A program made the position numbers and the translations under genes. A DNA stretch of 64,000 bases from Cladophialophora immunda (taxonomy: Eukaryota > Ascomycota > Eurotiomycetes > Chaetothyriales > Herpotrichiellaceae). The notes under the pieces are model-generated. The model had not been told where the DNA came from. It worked only from the letters and a program-made list of their open reading frames with translations, and made no database searches. How positions within the stretch are numbered: the first letter of the stretch is position 1; each line of letters opens with the position of its first letter. Positions 23,576 to 35,383 of the stretch are shown here, piece by piece. The stretch lies in contig NW_015622544.1 of assembly GCF_000835495.1 (NCBI RefSeq), positions 4,802,855-4,866,854 on the forward strand, given 5' to 3'.

Positions 23576-26176
23576 TTACGTGAATTGGTAGCAGTCCTCC
23601 CACAACCAGCCCTGGCCGAGATCTTCAAGCTCATTGAGGAATCCGCTGTCAAAGAATGATCCACCTAAAGACGGGTTGAACAACATTTCACCGACAGGGT
23701 CATTGCTCTCTTCCGAGCCTTGGATAGGAGGAATGAGACTGTAGCTTGAAGGCTGCGTGGTCGATGAGCCAACAACCCCTGCAGGGTTGACCTCGATGCC
23801 GAAGTCTTCTTGTGTTCGCAGTAGTGGATTGTTTTGGAAGCTTCCAACTGCGTTTCTGTCATAGGATAATCCCTCATTCGACGTCGAGGTAGTTTGTATG
23901 TGTACATCGTCGCTCGCTGTGGATATATTGTTGCTGGAATTAGCCGGTATTCGAGTTGCCGGGGCGGTAGCAGTCGGATGCCCTCTGTCTGACTGGCGGG
24001 TCACTGCTGCGGGTGTGACTTCGTCTGATGTTAGTACCTTCAACTCTTCGTCCAAGATCAAGCGAAGGAGTCGCTGTAAGATTAGTCCAGTCTGATCTGA
24101 TATTGTTGTGCGATAACCGAGCAGCTTAGGCATCCTGATCAGGCGCCCGATGCTTCGCTTCGCTTCTTGGGCTTGTGCAGAGAATGGCTTGGAGAGCGCA
24201 AAGATGCCCAGCATGACGCCCGCTGTAAAAGTTTGGATGCCGATGTAGCTGGTGGCGTGGTAATTGTGGATAGGTTTGAGGGCTGCAAGATATTCGTCCA
24301 CGCACGAGGTGCGCCTGGCTGAATTCCAGCAGAGCTCTTTGCTTGTCTCCCAGAACCCGGTGCTCAAGTTGGGCGGTTGAGGCACGTTCAGGCGAGGGCC
24401 TAGAGAAAGTACCCCATTATAGACGAGGAGAGGGCGGTGTAGGATCAACTGGATGTTATCGTACGATAATTGCAATGCGAGGGCCTGAAGCTGGAACACT
24501 CGAGTAAGCGGATCGGGAGCTGCGTCCTTGGAGGATGAAGAAAATGACTTCGGAGTCAGTTCCGGTGGCACTCTCTTTTCCCACTCCAATAGTTGCTCGT
24601 TTATATCCTGGACTTTCTTGACAAGATCCTGGACAGGACGTCCGTCGTGGAAGTAAATTTTTCCCATGATCGGTTCGGCGATACGGTACAGTCTGAACTT
24701 GTATCGCTGGTACGAGAGAGTTGTGACTTCCTGCGGGATTTCATTCTCGAAGGTCTCGAACGAAGCGAAGCCCGGGCATCGATCGGACGTGTCATCAATA
24801 TTCCGAGGCAGACTGACTTGACATTTCGACCCATTTATGGTGGTTGTGGTCCCGTAGGTGATGGACCCGTAACTGAGCGAACATTAGCATACTGACCCTT
24901 ATGCATCGGTGACATGGATGTGCAAACCCGTCGAGTACATAAAGCGCCCACCAGACGCGACGACGAACCTCTCTCTCAATCACATCTATTCCACGCCAAT
25001 ACGATTCTCGGTGGAACTTGAGGTTCTGCGCAATCCTAACGGCTGCACTGTTGATCGCCAAGCAACGATTCGGTCGGCCATGATAGAAATAGAACGAGCT
25101 GAGCAGGATGCAGACCTGTATTGTTCCAATGTTGTCCTGATCCAGAATGGCCAGAAAATGAGTTTCAACGGTTTCGAGAAGTTTTGATTGTAGAAGGGGC
25201 ACGTCGATTCCTGCACAGACATTCTCGAGTTCTTCGTGCGTGGTATACTTGGTGGCGATTAACAGAGTCACAAGGATGAGAATGAGAGTGGATAGGTTAC
25301 GTTCTGCAACGTAACCGGTGTTGAGTATAGACTGCAACTCAGCCCTCAGAGACGGTTCATGGAAGACCATCATGAACCAATGTACCGACTTGATAAAGAC
25401 GTCGAAGAGCAATAGAGTAGCTGCGGTGGGAGGGAGGTCAGATCCAATAAGATCCGATACTCGAGCGACTTTTCCAGTATTGATCATTGTCGAGGAAAAA
25501 TGATCGGGTGTGGCATCCGGTATCGCCTCAGAGCCTGGCAGATTCGCGTTCTGCGAATCATAGCCCTGAAGGAGCTAGAATGCAGGCCACTGTTCAGCAC
25601 ATCCAGTCATGCAAGAGGGCGATCTCAGGCATACCTGGTCCACAAGACCATAGGTGGATGGCCTATCTTGGTTCAAAGATGGCATGCGCTCAGGACTTCG
25701 AGATTCATCCGGCGGCCACTCGGTCAGGGCGGACGTTGACTCTGGATCACAATTCTCATCGTCTCTTGCCGGGGTTTCTCCTGTCTGTCTAGGGACGGTG
25801 TCTGCAGGAACAATCTGCTCGGAAGACTTCTTCGCGTTCTTGTTTGCAGATGCATTCGCACGTCGCCTGAAGCTGTGCAGTCAGCCGGTCGAACTTGAAC
25901 TCGGGAATCGACTGTTCGTATGGTGCGAGTACCTTGTTGGACGTTCACCCTCCTCGCACTCGACGCATGAGCGCACACAAAGGGCGCAGGGGCGTTCATT
26001 GTCGCACTAGTGAGACATGATGGGTTAATTCCAGCTTTTGTAACAATGCAGCAACAGCCCAGCAACCACTCCTCCTCAAGAAAACTGCCGCATACCCTCA
26101 ATTTCTGGCGACGGCACCTTAGGCATGCATATCGGGCTCTGGGCGCCATTCTCTTCCTCGAGGTGAGACGATCCAT
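23576..26176 (-). CDS. Zn2Cys6 fungal transcription factor
   Basis: Minus-strand exons 26176-26096, 26006-25933, 25866-25635, 25565-24928 and 24872-23576 (773 aa), all phases consistent. The zinc cluster, split by intron 1, has Cys at 18, 21, 28, 34, 37 and 44 (C-x2-C-x6-C-x5-C-x2-C-x6-C), with one extra Cys at 41. A basic/Ser-rich linker is followed by the middle-homology region: GRPNRCLAINSAAVRIAQNL, RRVWWALYVLDGY and SLPRNIDD. The last of these is reached only after removing a 55-bp intron with a GCTAATG branch. The C-terminus is Ser/Asn-rich and acidic. A second ATG at 26149 is also possible. Likely targets are the adjacent epimerase or the sugar transporter on its other side. Confidence 0.88.
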
Positions 26177-27703
26177 TTCGTATGTGGTTCATGAGGATGG
26201 GATAAATTCGACTGATACAGCAAATCCTGCAGCGACTTTTGTCGACGTGGACGCATGGGTTGTCGCAGCTAATGCTAGTTGTCAATGCCATCGATGTCGC
26301 CACTGCCAACAAGTCGAGTTGCGGGCTTGGCATTCTCAGCTTTTGCTGCGGGGAACGAACGAGCAAAGTTCAAACTAATTTACAAGCACGGGGAATCTTC
26401 ATCCTCTCCAGTCCAGACCTCGAGGTTCCCTGGAACTAAGCGCAGCTGTCAACAATGATATCTTCTACATGAAATGGAATTCGTCCTCGGTGTCCGTGGT
26501 AGCAGATGAGAGCCTCCGTGAGGAACTGTGCTAAACCCCTCGTTCGAGACAAGTCCACTCTTTTCATTGGCGTCGTGCACGGCCGACAACAAGGCAGACA
26601 GAACGTCGCTTTCCCCATGTGACTGTCCTAACCCACCGCCTGAACACCTCGGATACGGTCAAGACGAGCGATGCCTGGTCCTTCCAACGTTGTCCGGAGG
26701 CAGGTCAAAAATAACATGAATTTACCAGATCTCCCCAAGGCGTTCACGTTCCCGGTGGGAAGTCGAGTCAGACTGGAAGTACTTGGATCGTCATTATTCC
26801 CGGTGGAATTCCATGGCTGAGAAGGGGCAGCGACCAGACAACTGCCCAACCAAAGGAAACACGCTCCAAAACCCTGTGCATTCTGGCCATGCAGAGAGAC
26901 AGATTCAGCCGCTGAGGCTTCGCGAGCTTCGATTGCACCGACCGACGTCGATGACACGCGTAAAGGCAGGCAGTGGATGCATAGGGAGGGTTCCCGCTCT
27001 ATGGCCACGTTCCAGCGCCCGCACCCTCCGACTGTTAGATGGGTGAATCCTTCAATCGATCCAAACCAAGGACCGCCAGCAAAACCGGCATATGATTCCG
27101 AAATTGCCCCAATGGCATCGCCGGTCACTCTCTACCCTGGCTTGCGGCGTCTGCCTGGAGAACACGAACAATTTGACCGAGACATGGTCGCCAGGAGGAC
27201 TTAGCTGGCTGCTCTAAGGCCCTAAACACCTGTGCTCGTATGAATCCAACCGTTCAGATTTTGGCAACCTGTCTGCCTGCGACTGCGACTTTTCCTTCTG
27301 TTTATAAGCTGTCCATGTTGAGTGTTTCTCAAATTCATGACCCACAGATACTGATAAAGTGGCGGTTGAGACTCGAGATCTCCTCACAAATGGTTTTTCG
27401 CAGTGTATTTCAACGTGATCTTACCTTAGAACCCGATTGATGGTCGTCGGTAGTGCCGAAGAGTTCTCATCAACGGCAGGTCTTCCATTTCCGGCGGGAT
27501 CTTGAGGGTGGCGTGGAACCATTCTACAACACCTTGAACCTCTAGCCTACATCCCTCTCTCCGCCACTCCATTGAACTTCCCCACAACTCCAGGTTTGCC
27601 TCCCCTATGAATGATCCAGGACCATATGCGCCTGGGGAATGAACTTTCCGAATGCAAGTGGCCGATTATCCTCGGAAATCACAAATCGGCTTTGGAAATC
27701 GAC
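26177..27703. other. Long intergenic stretch between two divergent genes
   Basis: About 1.5 kb between the regulator start and the sugar transporter TATA box. The longest frames have no family resemblance. It holds two promoters that face away from each other. Confidence 0.5.
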
Positions 27704-27710
27704 TATAAAA
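27704..27710 (+). promoter_or_regulatory. TATA box of the sugar transporter
   Basis: TATAAAA, 80 bp upstream of the transporter ATG at 27790, in an otherwise non-coding stretch. Confidence 0.55.
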
Positions 27711-27789
27711 GAACCGATCTTTGCACGAGAGCAACCCCGAACCCTCCTCTTCTCAACTCTTGTGTCCCTATCACTCGTGCACTCTTACC

Positions 27790-29591
27790 ATGAATGATCA
27801 AAGAGCTCTTCATGCTAGCTTCGCTGGCCAACACCAGTTCAGCTGGCGCAATCTTCGGCTGATCATACTTATCTCAATGGGAGCATGTACCTTTGGGTAT
27901 GGTGTCTCTATCATCGGCACCACTCTTGGTGAACCTGGCTTCCTGCTATATATGGGGCTGGTTGATCCTGTCACCGGTGAAGCAACTCCAAATTCTTCTG
28001 CACTCACGGGTGCCATTACGGGCACATTCTATGTAAGTGTTACTGCTTTCGCGAGAGAAACCTCTGATTCCTTGTCAGGCCGGTTCATTCTGCGGCCTCC
28101 TTGTGGGCAGTTGGGTGATGGACAGATGGGGAAGAAAGGCGGGAGTGATATATGCCGCCACTCTTGGACTCATTGGGACCATCGGAGTCACGGCCGCCCA
28201 GAACGTTGCCATGTTTGTCGTCTTCCGGTTCTTCTGTGGAGCAGGAGCGAATAGCTTCTTGGGTGTCACTGGAGTCTTCACGTCAGAGCTGGCTCCCCCG
28301 GCTTTGCGAGGATTCTTCGTCGGCATGGTTGGTGGCGGCATTGTCATCGGCTACTCGATTGCTTCGCTCATGGGACTTGCCTGCTTCTATATTGATGATC
28401 TGCAAGCACAATGGCGTGTTCCATTGGGACTGACTCTTGTGTTCCTGGTCTTCATGTTGTGCGTTCTTCCATGGTTGCCCGAATCACCTCGATGGCTGCT
28501 CATGGTCGGCCGGGATGCAGAAGCCCGGAAAATCATTTATGACATTCACAAGAGCTCCAAAGACCACAGCCGGACCTTCGCCGAGCAAGAGTTCTTCCAA
28601 ATGCAACAGCAGATCGAGCTCGACAAGACCATGAAAACTTCGTGGCTGGAAATGTTCAGAAGGCCGTCATACCGCAAGCGATCCATCATCGCTCTAACCT
28701 TTGGCTTTTTCAACCAAAGCACCGGGATCCTCGTTGTGGGTAGTTATGGAACGCTCATTTACAAGAGTCTTGGTTATAATACAAGGGATGTTCTTTGCTT
28801 TCAGGTCGGGTGGATTTTGACGGCAGTGCCATTCAACTTTCTTGGTAAGTGATATTGTCATGTCCTCATTTGGAAAGAGGCTAACTTGGTCATCAGGTGC
28901 ATGGTTGTCGGATCGCTGGGGCCGTAAGCCCATGTTCATCATAGGTTTGGCCGGTTGTGCAATCAGCTTGTCTCTTGAAGCTGCAATCGTTGCGACTTAC
29001 GTGACTCCTGAGAAGCTCCTTCATCCAAACCAGGCGGCCCTCGGCATGGCCGTTGCTTCTTTGTAAGAACGGTGATGCCCCATGCAGTACGCAAAGCTAA
29101 CCTTGCGTGTCCAGATATCTCATGATGGCATGTTTTGGTGCGACTCTCGATGTCGTTGGAACTCCTTTCATCAACGAGTTATTTCCCAATCATCTGAGAT
29201 CCAAAGGCTACAGCATGACCCTAGCCATCATGACCTGCGCTACACTGGTAAGTCTCACTGAATGAGTCCCCTTGACAAGCGAAATGTAGCCCATTTTGCT
29301 GACTCAGGACAAAATCAGACATATACCGAAGTTGGTCCCACGGCCCTGCAACACGTCGGCTGGAAATACTATCTTCTCTTCATCTGCTGTTCAGTGGTGG
29401 GCTGCTTCTGGATCTACTTCACGTTTCCTGAAACCAAAGGAATCCCACTTGAAGAGATTGCGGCACTATTCGGCGATGCTGATGAGGTGGTCATATACTC
29501 GGCAAGTCTGGGCCAAGATGAGAAAGGACAGACGGTACTTGTGGATGGGGAGAAAGATACAAGAGAGGTCCGCGTTGAGGTTGCAGAGTAA
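27790..29591 (+). CDS. MFS sugar transporter
   Basis: Exons 27790-28032, 28079-28844, 28897-29062, 29115-29247 and 29319-29591 (526 aa). Twelve-helix plasma-membrane sugar porter. Hallmarks: GYGVSIIGTTLG (helix 1), DRWGRKAG (loop 2-3), PESPRWLL (loop 6), DRWGRKP (loop 8-9) and PETKGIPLEEIA after the last helix. The SELAPPALRG sequence lies in loop 4-5. The final acceptor is the second of two nearby AGs (29318); only that one keeps TYTEVGP in frame. The C-terminal tail is charged and cytosolic. The transported sugar is not predictable. Its neighbours are two zinc-cluster regulators, one on each side. Confidence 0.92.
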
Positions 29592-29746
29592 CCTGCTCCA
29601 GCTTCGAGTGGTGTGTCGAGCCGCGGTCAAATATCCCACCGAAAATTCCCTTGCTCTGCTCAACACATATGTAGTGACTCTGAGAGACAGTCTGAGTTGT
29701 CTGAGAGGAAATGTGCCCTTTATTTAGCCTATGTTCTTGTGTTCAT

Positions 29747-29906
29747 CCCAAATCATCCATCAGTTCTGGCAAAGACGAGAGGTTTGGGTGACAAGCACTA
29801 GAGAGTAGGGCGGCGAGTGGCCATGTCGGTCACTCATTGTTCACTCGCCGCCAGTGCCTAGGTCTATCGTCATTGAACTTCCTATCCAAACTAGTGTTGG
29901 TATAGT
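29747..29906. repeat. Dispersed repeat, copy A, with hairpin
   Basis: About 160 bp similar to 37337-37460: shared blocks include CCCAAATCATCC, GAGAGTAGGGC(A/G)GCGAGTGGCC and CGTCATTGAACTTCCTAT. Copy A also has an 11-bp perfect inverted repeat, GGCGGCGAGTG at 29809-29819 and its complement at 29842-29852, which would form a stem. It is probably a fragment of a non-coding mobile element. Confidence 0.65.
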
Positions 29907-29962
29907 AGCAAGCAAAAATCCAGAAAATTAGCAATTTTGCCGAGGGCACCATAATAATATAC

Positions 29963-29982
29963 CGCTATATACGTATATAGCG
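29963..29982. repeat. 20-bp perfect palindrome
   Basis: CGCTATATAC followed directly by its reverse complement GTATATAGCG, in AT-rich non-coding DNA. Possible cruciform or dimeric-protein site; could also be chance. Confidence 0.6.
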
Positions 29983-30858
29983 ATATAGCCGTACATAGGC
30001 TAGAGACAAGACTGGCTCAACTAATAGTACTGACCGGTTACTTGCTGTCTGAGTCTACTATTATCACCTTGCCCGAACCCAAGCACGAGTATTGCTCGGC
30101 GTCGGATGATTTTGTTGCGCTCGAGACTTCGTCGACTCATCCAAACACTCAGAGTGGAGGAAGCCTGGGCTTAATATCAGATACATTAAGTTAGTTAATC
30201 CTTTTTGATGCACGGCGAAATGACATGAAATTGATTTGTAAGTGAGCTGTTAACGTAACAATCTGCATCTAGCAGCAGAAAGCGCTGGTGTCAAGGCTGT
30301 GGTGCACCCCTAATGCAATCAGTCGGAACCTTGCATTTCACAATTTCTAATCATTCTTTTTCACCCTGCAGTGATGTCCATGATCGTACCTCAAGGCTTA
30401 GTCAGCCTAATGGGCGCGCCTCCTTCCTTTCTGGGATGTAGATGTCAATTTCTGACCCCGTACAGTTCCAATTCCCTCAGGTCGCTTTGCTTCCTAGCAC
30501 CCTTCGAAAGAGATCCGGGAGTGACTGATAATACAATACCCCTGACCCACTCGACTACTCTCAAATGTTATCTACGTCTTTCATCTTGGATAGCGCCGCC
30601 CCCAGCTCATTGATTCGGTCTGAGGGCGGCGCCGCTAAATCTTGCAGCAGGCAACGGCCGCAAGAATCGTTTATTGTTAAATCAACCAGATCCTTCTTTG
30701 ACCCATGTCGCCACCCGCAGAGCGGATACAAAGGAAAGAGATCCATGTCAATGAGTGGTTCGCTCATTACTGCTGTTCACAAGGACAGCCTCCCAACTAA
30801 GTAGCGTGTGTCACTTTGGACGAAGCCTGTCACTCTGTGCACAATACGAGGAACAACC

Positions 30859-32824
30859 ATGGAGGAGTTGCATATGTCTAAGCGTACTCTCCCTAATCAA
30901 GCTTGCGATTACTGTCGTTACCGGAAGCGGCGATGCGATAGGATGGCGCCCAGATGTACCTTGTGCCAGCAGTAAGGTTGACCAACTGGGGTTTTGGGGT
31001 TTGATGCTGAGACAGACTACAGGAAAGCCCAGGACTGCCGTTACTCCGAGTAAGTTTGACATATCAACGTCCAAATAGGTGTGTCAGAGCTGACAGAGTC
31101 ACGGTAGGAGTCTTCCATGGCAAGATACCGCGTCTCAAAGTTCAACACAGGCACTTCAGCACGTACAGGCTGGAGCAACGATAGATCAATCATCATCTCG
31201 TTTCCCGGAGGCTTTCTTTCTTGACCACTCCTTGTTCAAACGTAGCAAGCTGGCAATACCGTTGAATCCCGAGCTGCATCTACCACCATGTCTTTGGAAC
31301 ACAGTCGAACACGCGGACTCGGTGTCAAGGCGGTATTTCAATTGGGCACATCTGTGAGTGACTCTTGCTAAATCTCATCAAAGACAGTCTGATTGAGACT
31401 ATACTGCACAGATGGATGCCTATCATTCCAAGAAGGCGATGGAAGTTGCAATTCTTGAATCTGCTGGCATCACCGCCCGATGCACAGCTTCTGTTGTGCT
31501 GCATGAGTCTCGTGGTTTGGTCACCAACTTCTCACGGCACAAGATTGAATCCGCGGACTGAAAAATACTTGGCCTTGAAAAGGGCTTTTCTCGATGCCGA
31601 AACAATGGGGCATCTATCGCTGCCGCTTCTTCAGGGAATGATACTTATCTCGATCTACGAATTAGGGCACGCCATTTATCCTGCGGCTTATATGTCAATT
31701 GGAAACTGTGTTAGACTGGGACTGGCTCTTGAGCTTGAGAAGCAATGTCAATCAGACCTCGATTTAACGTCTTATGATCTCGAAGAGCAGGAAGAACGAA
31801 GAAGGACCTGGTGGGCTATCTTTACTCTTGATCGGTAAGTGACTCCCGGTGTTGCAAGCTTATTCTGAATTCCAATGTTCATGCGCGCTTTCAAAAGTTG
31901 GGTGGGAATCTTATAACCAGTTGTTGACTTGTGCCTAGAGTTCACATTCAGTCTCGGCCGACGAGTCCAGATCCACGGCCTGCTGATTTGCTTCCTGTAG
32001 ACGACCAAGACTGGGACGATGGAGTACGTTACTTCTGCAGCCTCGTCACTTTCTCTCGTAATACTAATCTTAAGTAGGTCATTAATCCTAATCAATGTCA
32101 GACCGTGAGCTCGCCGTCATCCTCAAGCATGGGGATGCTAGCGCGATTGGCGCAAGCTGCATACCTGCATGGAAAAGTTCTTCGGCACAAGCGCGAGCCA
32201 ACCAGTGATGCTGACTTCAACCAACATGAACGCCTTCAGATAGACAGGTCGCTTCGGGCACTGCTAAGACTGGCGTATGAAGGCAATTCTGTTCCCGTGA
32301 CAACTATTTGTCCGCAAACTGCTATGTGCTTTGGTGCATTAGTCGAGCTGCATTCCCCGGACCTATCGGAGGCAGCAGACGTTGCCACTGTCAATTGGCA
32401 GGCGAAAACAAAGTCCAAGCAAGAAGCTTTGAACCTCTTGCGGCCAGTGGCTTCGCAGGCTTACCATGAGAGCGGCGTCTGGTTCCGCAACCGACCTTTC
32501 ACCCTTTCGCAAGCAACTCCTCTGCTGCTACCATGGACGTATCAAGCCGCCGTCATGTTTCTACAGCTGTCACATTGGTTTCAGATGATCAAGCTGCTGC
32601 ATGGAAAATCCGACCTTGGTCGACTATCAGAGGAGAATGAACAGTGCATCATAGAAGCCAATCGCGGAGTCGCGAGCATGATGCGCAAGCTCTCTCTGTT
32701 GGGTGGTCAGTGGCGCGCCGCCGGTATGTGGATCTCTCCTAAGCTGGATCATTATGCTGACGAATTGGCCTTAGATGCATACTTACAAATTTTGGAGGCC
32801 AGAATTACAAGCAACATCGTCTGA
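30859..32824 (+). CDS. Zn2Cys6 fungal transcription factor
   Basis: Exons 30859-30971, 31023-31049, 31108-31353, 31412-31834, 31939-32023 and 32078-32824 (546 aa). The zinc cluster has Cys at 16, 19, 26, 33, 36 and 43 (C-x2-C-x6-C-x6-C-x2-C-x6-C); its last Cys is on a 27-bp micro-exon. An in-frame ATG five codons later (30874) is an alternative start. The middle-homology region begins with YFNWAHLWMPIIP, joined across intron 3, and includes MSIGNCVRLGLALEL and RRRTWWAIFTLDR, then RPTSPDPRPADLLP, the usual post-loop segment. Phases agree throughout. A 34-bp tandem repeat begins a few bases after its stop. Regulatory target unknown; the isochorismatase-family gene is next. Confidence 0.88.
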
Positions 32825-32827
32825 GGA

Positions 32828-32931
32828 GGCGCCGCTGGCTTCTGCAGTGCGGCGCCGCTAGGGCTCCGTGTGACTGCAGTTGGCGGCGCCGCTAGGGCTC
32901 CGTGTGACTGCAGTTGGCGGCGCCGCTAGTT
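32828..32931. repeat. 34-bp tandem repeat
   Basis: A unit beginning GGCGCCGCTAGGG recurs at 32851, 32885 and (cut short) 32919, period 34 bp. A diverged partial unit is at 32828. The first two full units are almost identical. It starts directly after a stop codon, so it lies in the 3' UTR or terminator of the preceding regulator. Confidence 0.8.
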
Positions 32932-33106
32932 TCAAAGGGACTTATTACCCAGTGATTCTTACCAAACTCGAGGGACAGGATTAGCACTTTCAAAGCTGCA
33001 TTCCCAAATGTCGATGACTTCTATTTGAATCAACGATGCTGCTGCAGGGTTGGGTAATCTCAAGCAATCTCCTCGAGTTAAGCTGAGCTCTGCAAAGCCA
33101 TTGACA

Positions 33107-33840
33107 ATGTCGTCCTCCTTCGCCAACACCGCGATTGTTCTCATTGACCCCTACAATGACTTCCTGCATCCAGAAGGCAAGATGTACTTTGCGACAAAGG
33201 AAGATCTCGCCCGCAAGAACACCATCGCGCATCTGAAGAAGCTTGTGGCGTTCGCTCGCTCAAATCGAATCCCGATATACTACGGTCTGCACCAACAGTA
33301 CAAGGAAGGGTTCTTCGATGGCTGGAAGCATATGGCTCACATCCACGAGAACATCAAGAAGACGGCTACTTTTGCGGAAGGGAGTTTTGGAGCCCAGATC
33401 TATGAGGGGCTTGAGCCCAGCTTAGCGAATGGGGATGTTGTCGTCAGTAAGCATTGGAACAGCAGGTAATTGCGATCCTCACCAGCATTTACGAAATGAG
33501 AGAAAGTCGCTCACAGTCCCAGCTCCTTCCACCATACAGATCTCGATTTCCAGCTCCGTCAACGGGACATTACGCGACTTGTGCTTGCTGGCATGACGGC
33601 CAACACCTGCCTAGAGGCAACTGCCAGGTTCGCGTATGAGCAGGGATACCACATCACGCTCCTGTGAGCATTCAGTCCAATTGCCTCTGCATGCCACGTT
33701 GCCAAGTAACTAATGCTCTCAGGACTGATGCCACGGCTGGCTTCGACCCCAGAGCAACTGACGCAGCCACCGATATCATTTGGCCGATCTTTGCTTCCCG
33801 TGTTACCACTGTGCAGGGACTTATTGAGACATTCGATTAA
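33107..33840 (+). CDS. Isochorismatase-family cysteine hydrolase
   Basis: Exons 33107-33465, 33523-33663 and 33723-33840 (205 aa). Alpha/beta Rossmann-like hydrolase of the isochorismatase/nicotinamidase superfamily. The expected Asp-Lys-Cys triad is visible: Asp in LIDPYNDF near residue 14, Lys in VVVSKHWN near 117, and Cys in GMTANTCLEATAR near 152. Length matches the family. The start at 33107 is the ATG directly before the first strand. Members hydrolyse isochorismate, N-carbamoyl compounds or pyridine amides, so the substrate remains open. No secretion signal. Confidence 0.9.
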
Positions 33841-35383
33841 ATGGATATCATTACTTCCGGCACGATCTCGGGAAAAATTACGATGCCCATCGGCGCACTA
33901 CTTGAATCAGGGGAATCAGGGGGTACTCTGGTAGCATAGGCGAATGGGACGAGTGACGAATCAAGGACCAGTGTACAAAGTCCAACGACACCTTTTGCCT
34001 CGATCCAAAATCAATGTTGCTAGTATTCAATGATACCGAGGAAGCCAAGGCATCAATGCCATCTCTTTTACACAAAAGACTAGAAACCGATGATCTCCTT
34101 ATGTTCTGATTTGCAGCTCACCTTGCTGTCGATTGGCCGATCTTAGATACCACGCTCTTTGACACTGCTAAAACGGCATAGTATACGAATAAAACTCCAT
34201 AACGAGACTATCGGTAGAATTATGCAAGTTTATTGTCTGATGCCTCTTGATTTAGTTTCTAAAAGCATCTCAGTAAGGGTCGAGGGGTATCCTCTTCAGG
34301 CCACGGAGCTTCAAGGGTCCATCGAAGGATTCGACTGAACAGTCCTGTCTAGATATTACTGGGAGAATTGGACCGGCTGCCGCCAACGCAGCCGTTATGG
34401 GTTTTCTTCGGCCACGACAATAAATGTGTCGCCAGCGGATCTAAAGACCCGTAGCCTTGCAAGGCTCCGCTGAGTAATTCCGCTAGGGGCGCCGCCAGCA
34501 CCATTGAAGTGGAGTCAATTCCAAATAGCGACTTTCCCAACTAGCGGCTCGGTGACGGTGCCTTGTCTTCCCAAGCCTCCGAAGAGAAATACGTTGATAT
34601 TTCTGCCCCATGCTTCCTCAAATGTTGTCGTGTCACTCTGTCTCAGTGGTCGAGGTATAAATATGACCCGCTATCCGTATTTGGCAAATGCTATGGAGTT
34701 TCAAACAGCACTGGATCAAGTCGCCTAGATCCAAGCTTTTCTGATGAGACCCCCTAACGTTCCCAGGCGAACTAACAGGCGATGCTCGTTCAATGCATTC
34801 CACTTCCCGAGCGACCGCCACTTGGGTCGCACGGAGCATCAGCGTTCTGTCGATCCCGTCCTTCTCGCACCAAATCTATTCGTAGACTTTACTCAATGTC
34901 CCCCGTTGGCGCCTTGAAAGTACTGAGAGAGGGATAGGAGGTACAAGGCCTTCGCTTGCCAGCGCCGCCTTCCTGATATAATGGGCCGCGAGCCAACCAA
35001 CGCCGGAGACTAATGAAACCGTGGCGAAAACACAAGCATTAAGTACTGCCATATCGAATAAAGACGTTTCGGGGCGAAAATGAGGAAGCATAATGCAGGG
35101 ATCCGCCGTGCATGCAACCTCGCAGCGTCGCTGAAATCCTTCGTGAATCTAAAGTCAGTTTTCCGGGCATGTGAAGGCTGCCGAGATGACATACACATCT
35201 GTGTGCATAGATGTGGCTACAAAGGGCGGTGCTCGGACGATGTCCTCCTCCCTACGTGGATCTTCAGAAAAGCGCTGCTGATAACTCAGACATATCCCTC
35301 CGCAAACGTTGCGTTTTCTCACTGGGGGGGTGATCACATGAGGGGATTGAAGGCCGCGACAGCAACAGCGTTATCTATCCAAA
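33841..35383. other. Long gene-free interval
   Basis: About 1.5 kb with short frames only. One minus-strand frame around 34876-35052 would encode a single hydrophobic helix but has no support. A GGCGCC-containing element sits near 34489. Otherwise nothing recognised. Confidence 0.5.

Larger units (their letters stand above)
29592..30858. other. Intergenic region with repeats and palindrome
   Basis: About 1.27 kb with no gene. It contains a dispersed repeat copy (29747-29906), an AT-rich patch with a 20-bp palindrome (29963-29982) and a GGCGGCGCCGCTA element near 30626. Confidence 0.55.

Noticed and set aside
23576..23581. Possible overlap of the epimerase and the convergent regulator
   Set aside because: The stops are 142 bp apart; the genes do not overlap in coding sequence.
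26628..27128. 166-codon minus-strand frame between a regulator and a transporter
   Set aside because: No recognised motifs and no start context; not enough evidence for a gene.
34876..35052. Small frame with one hydrophobic helix
   Set aside because: Too short and unsupported; hydrophobicity alone is weak evidence.
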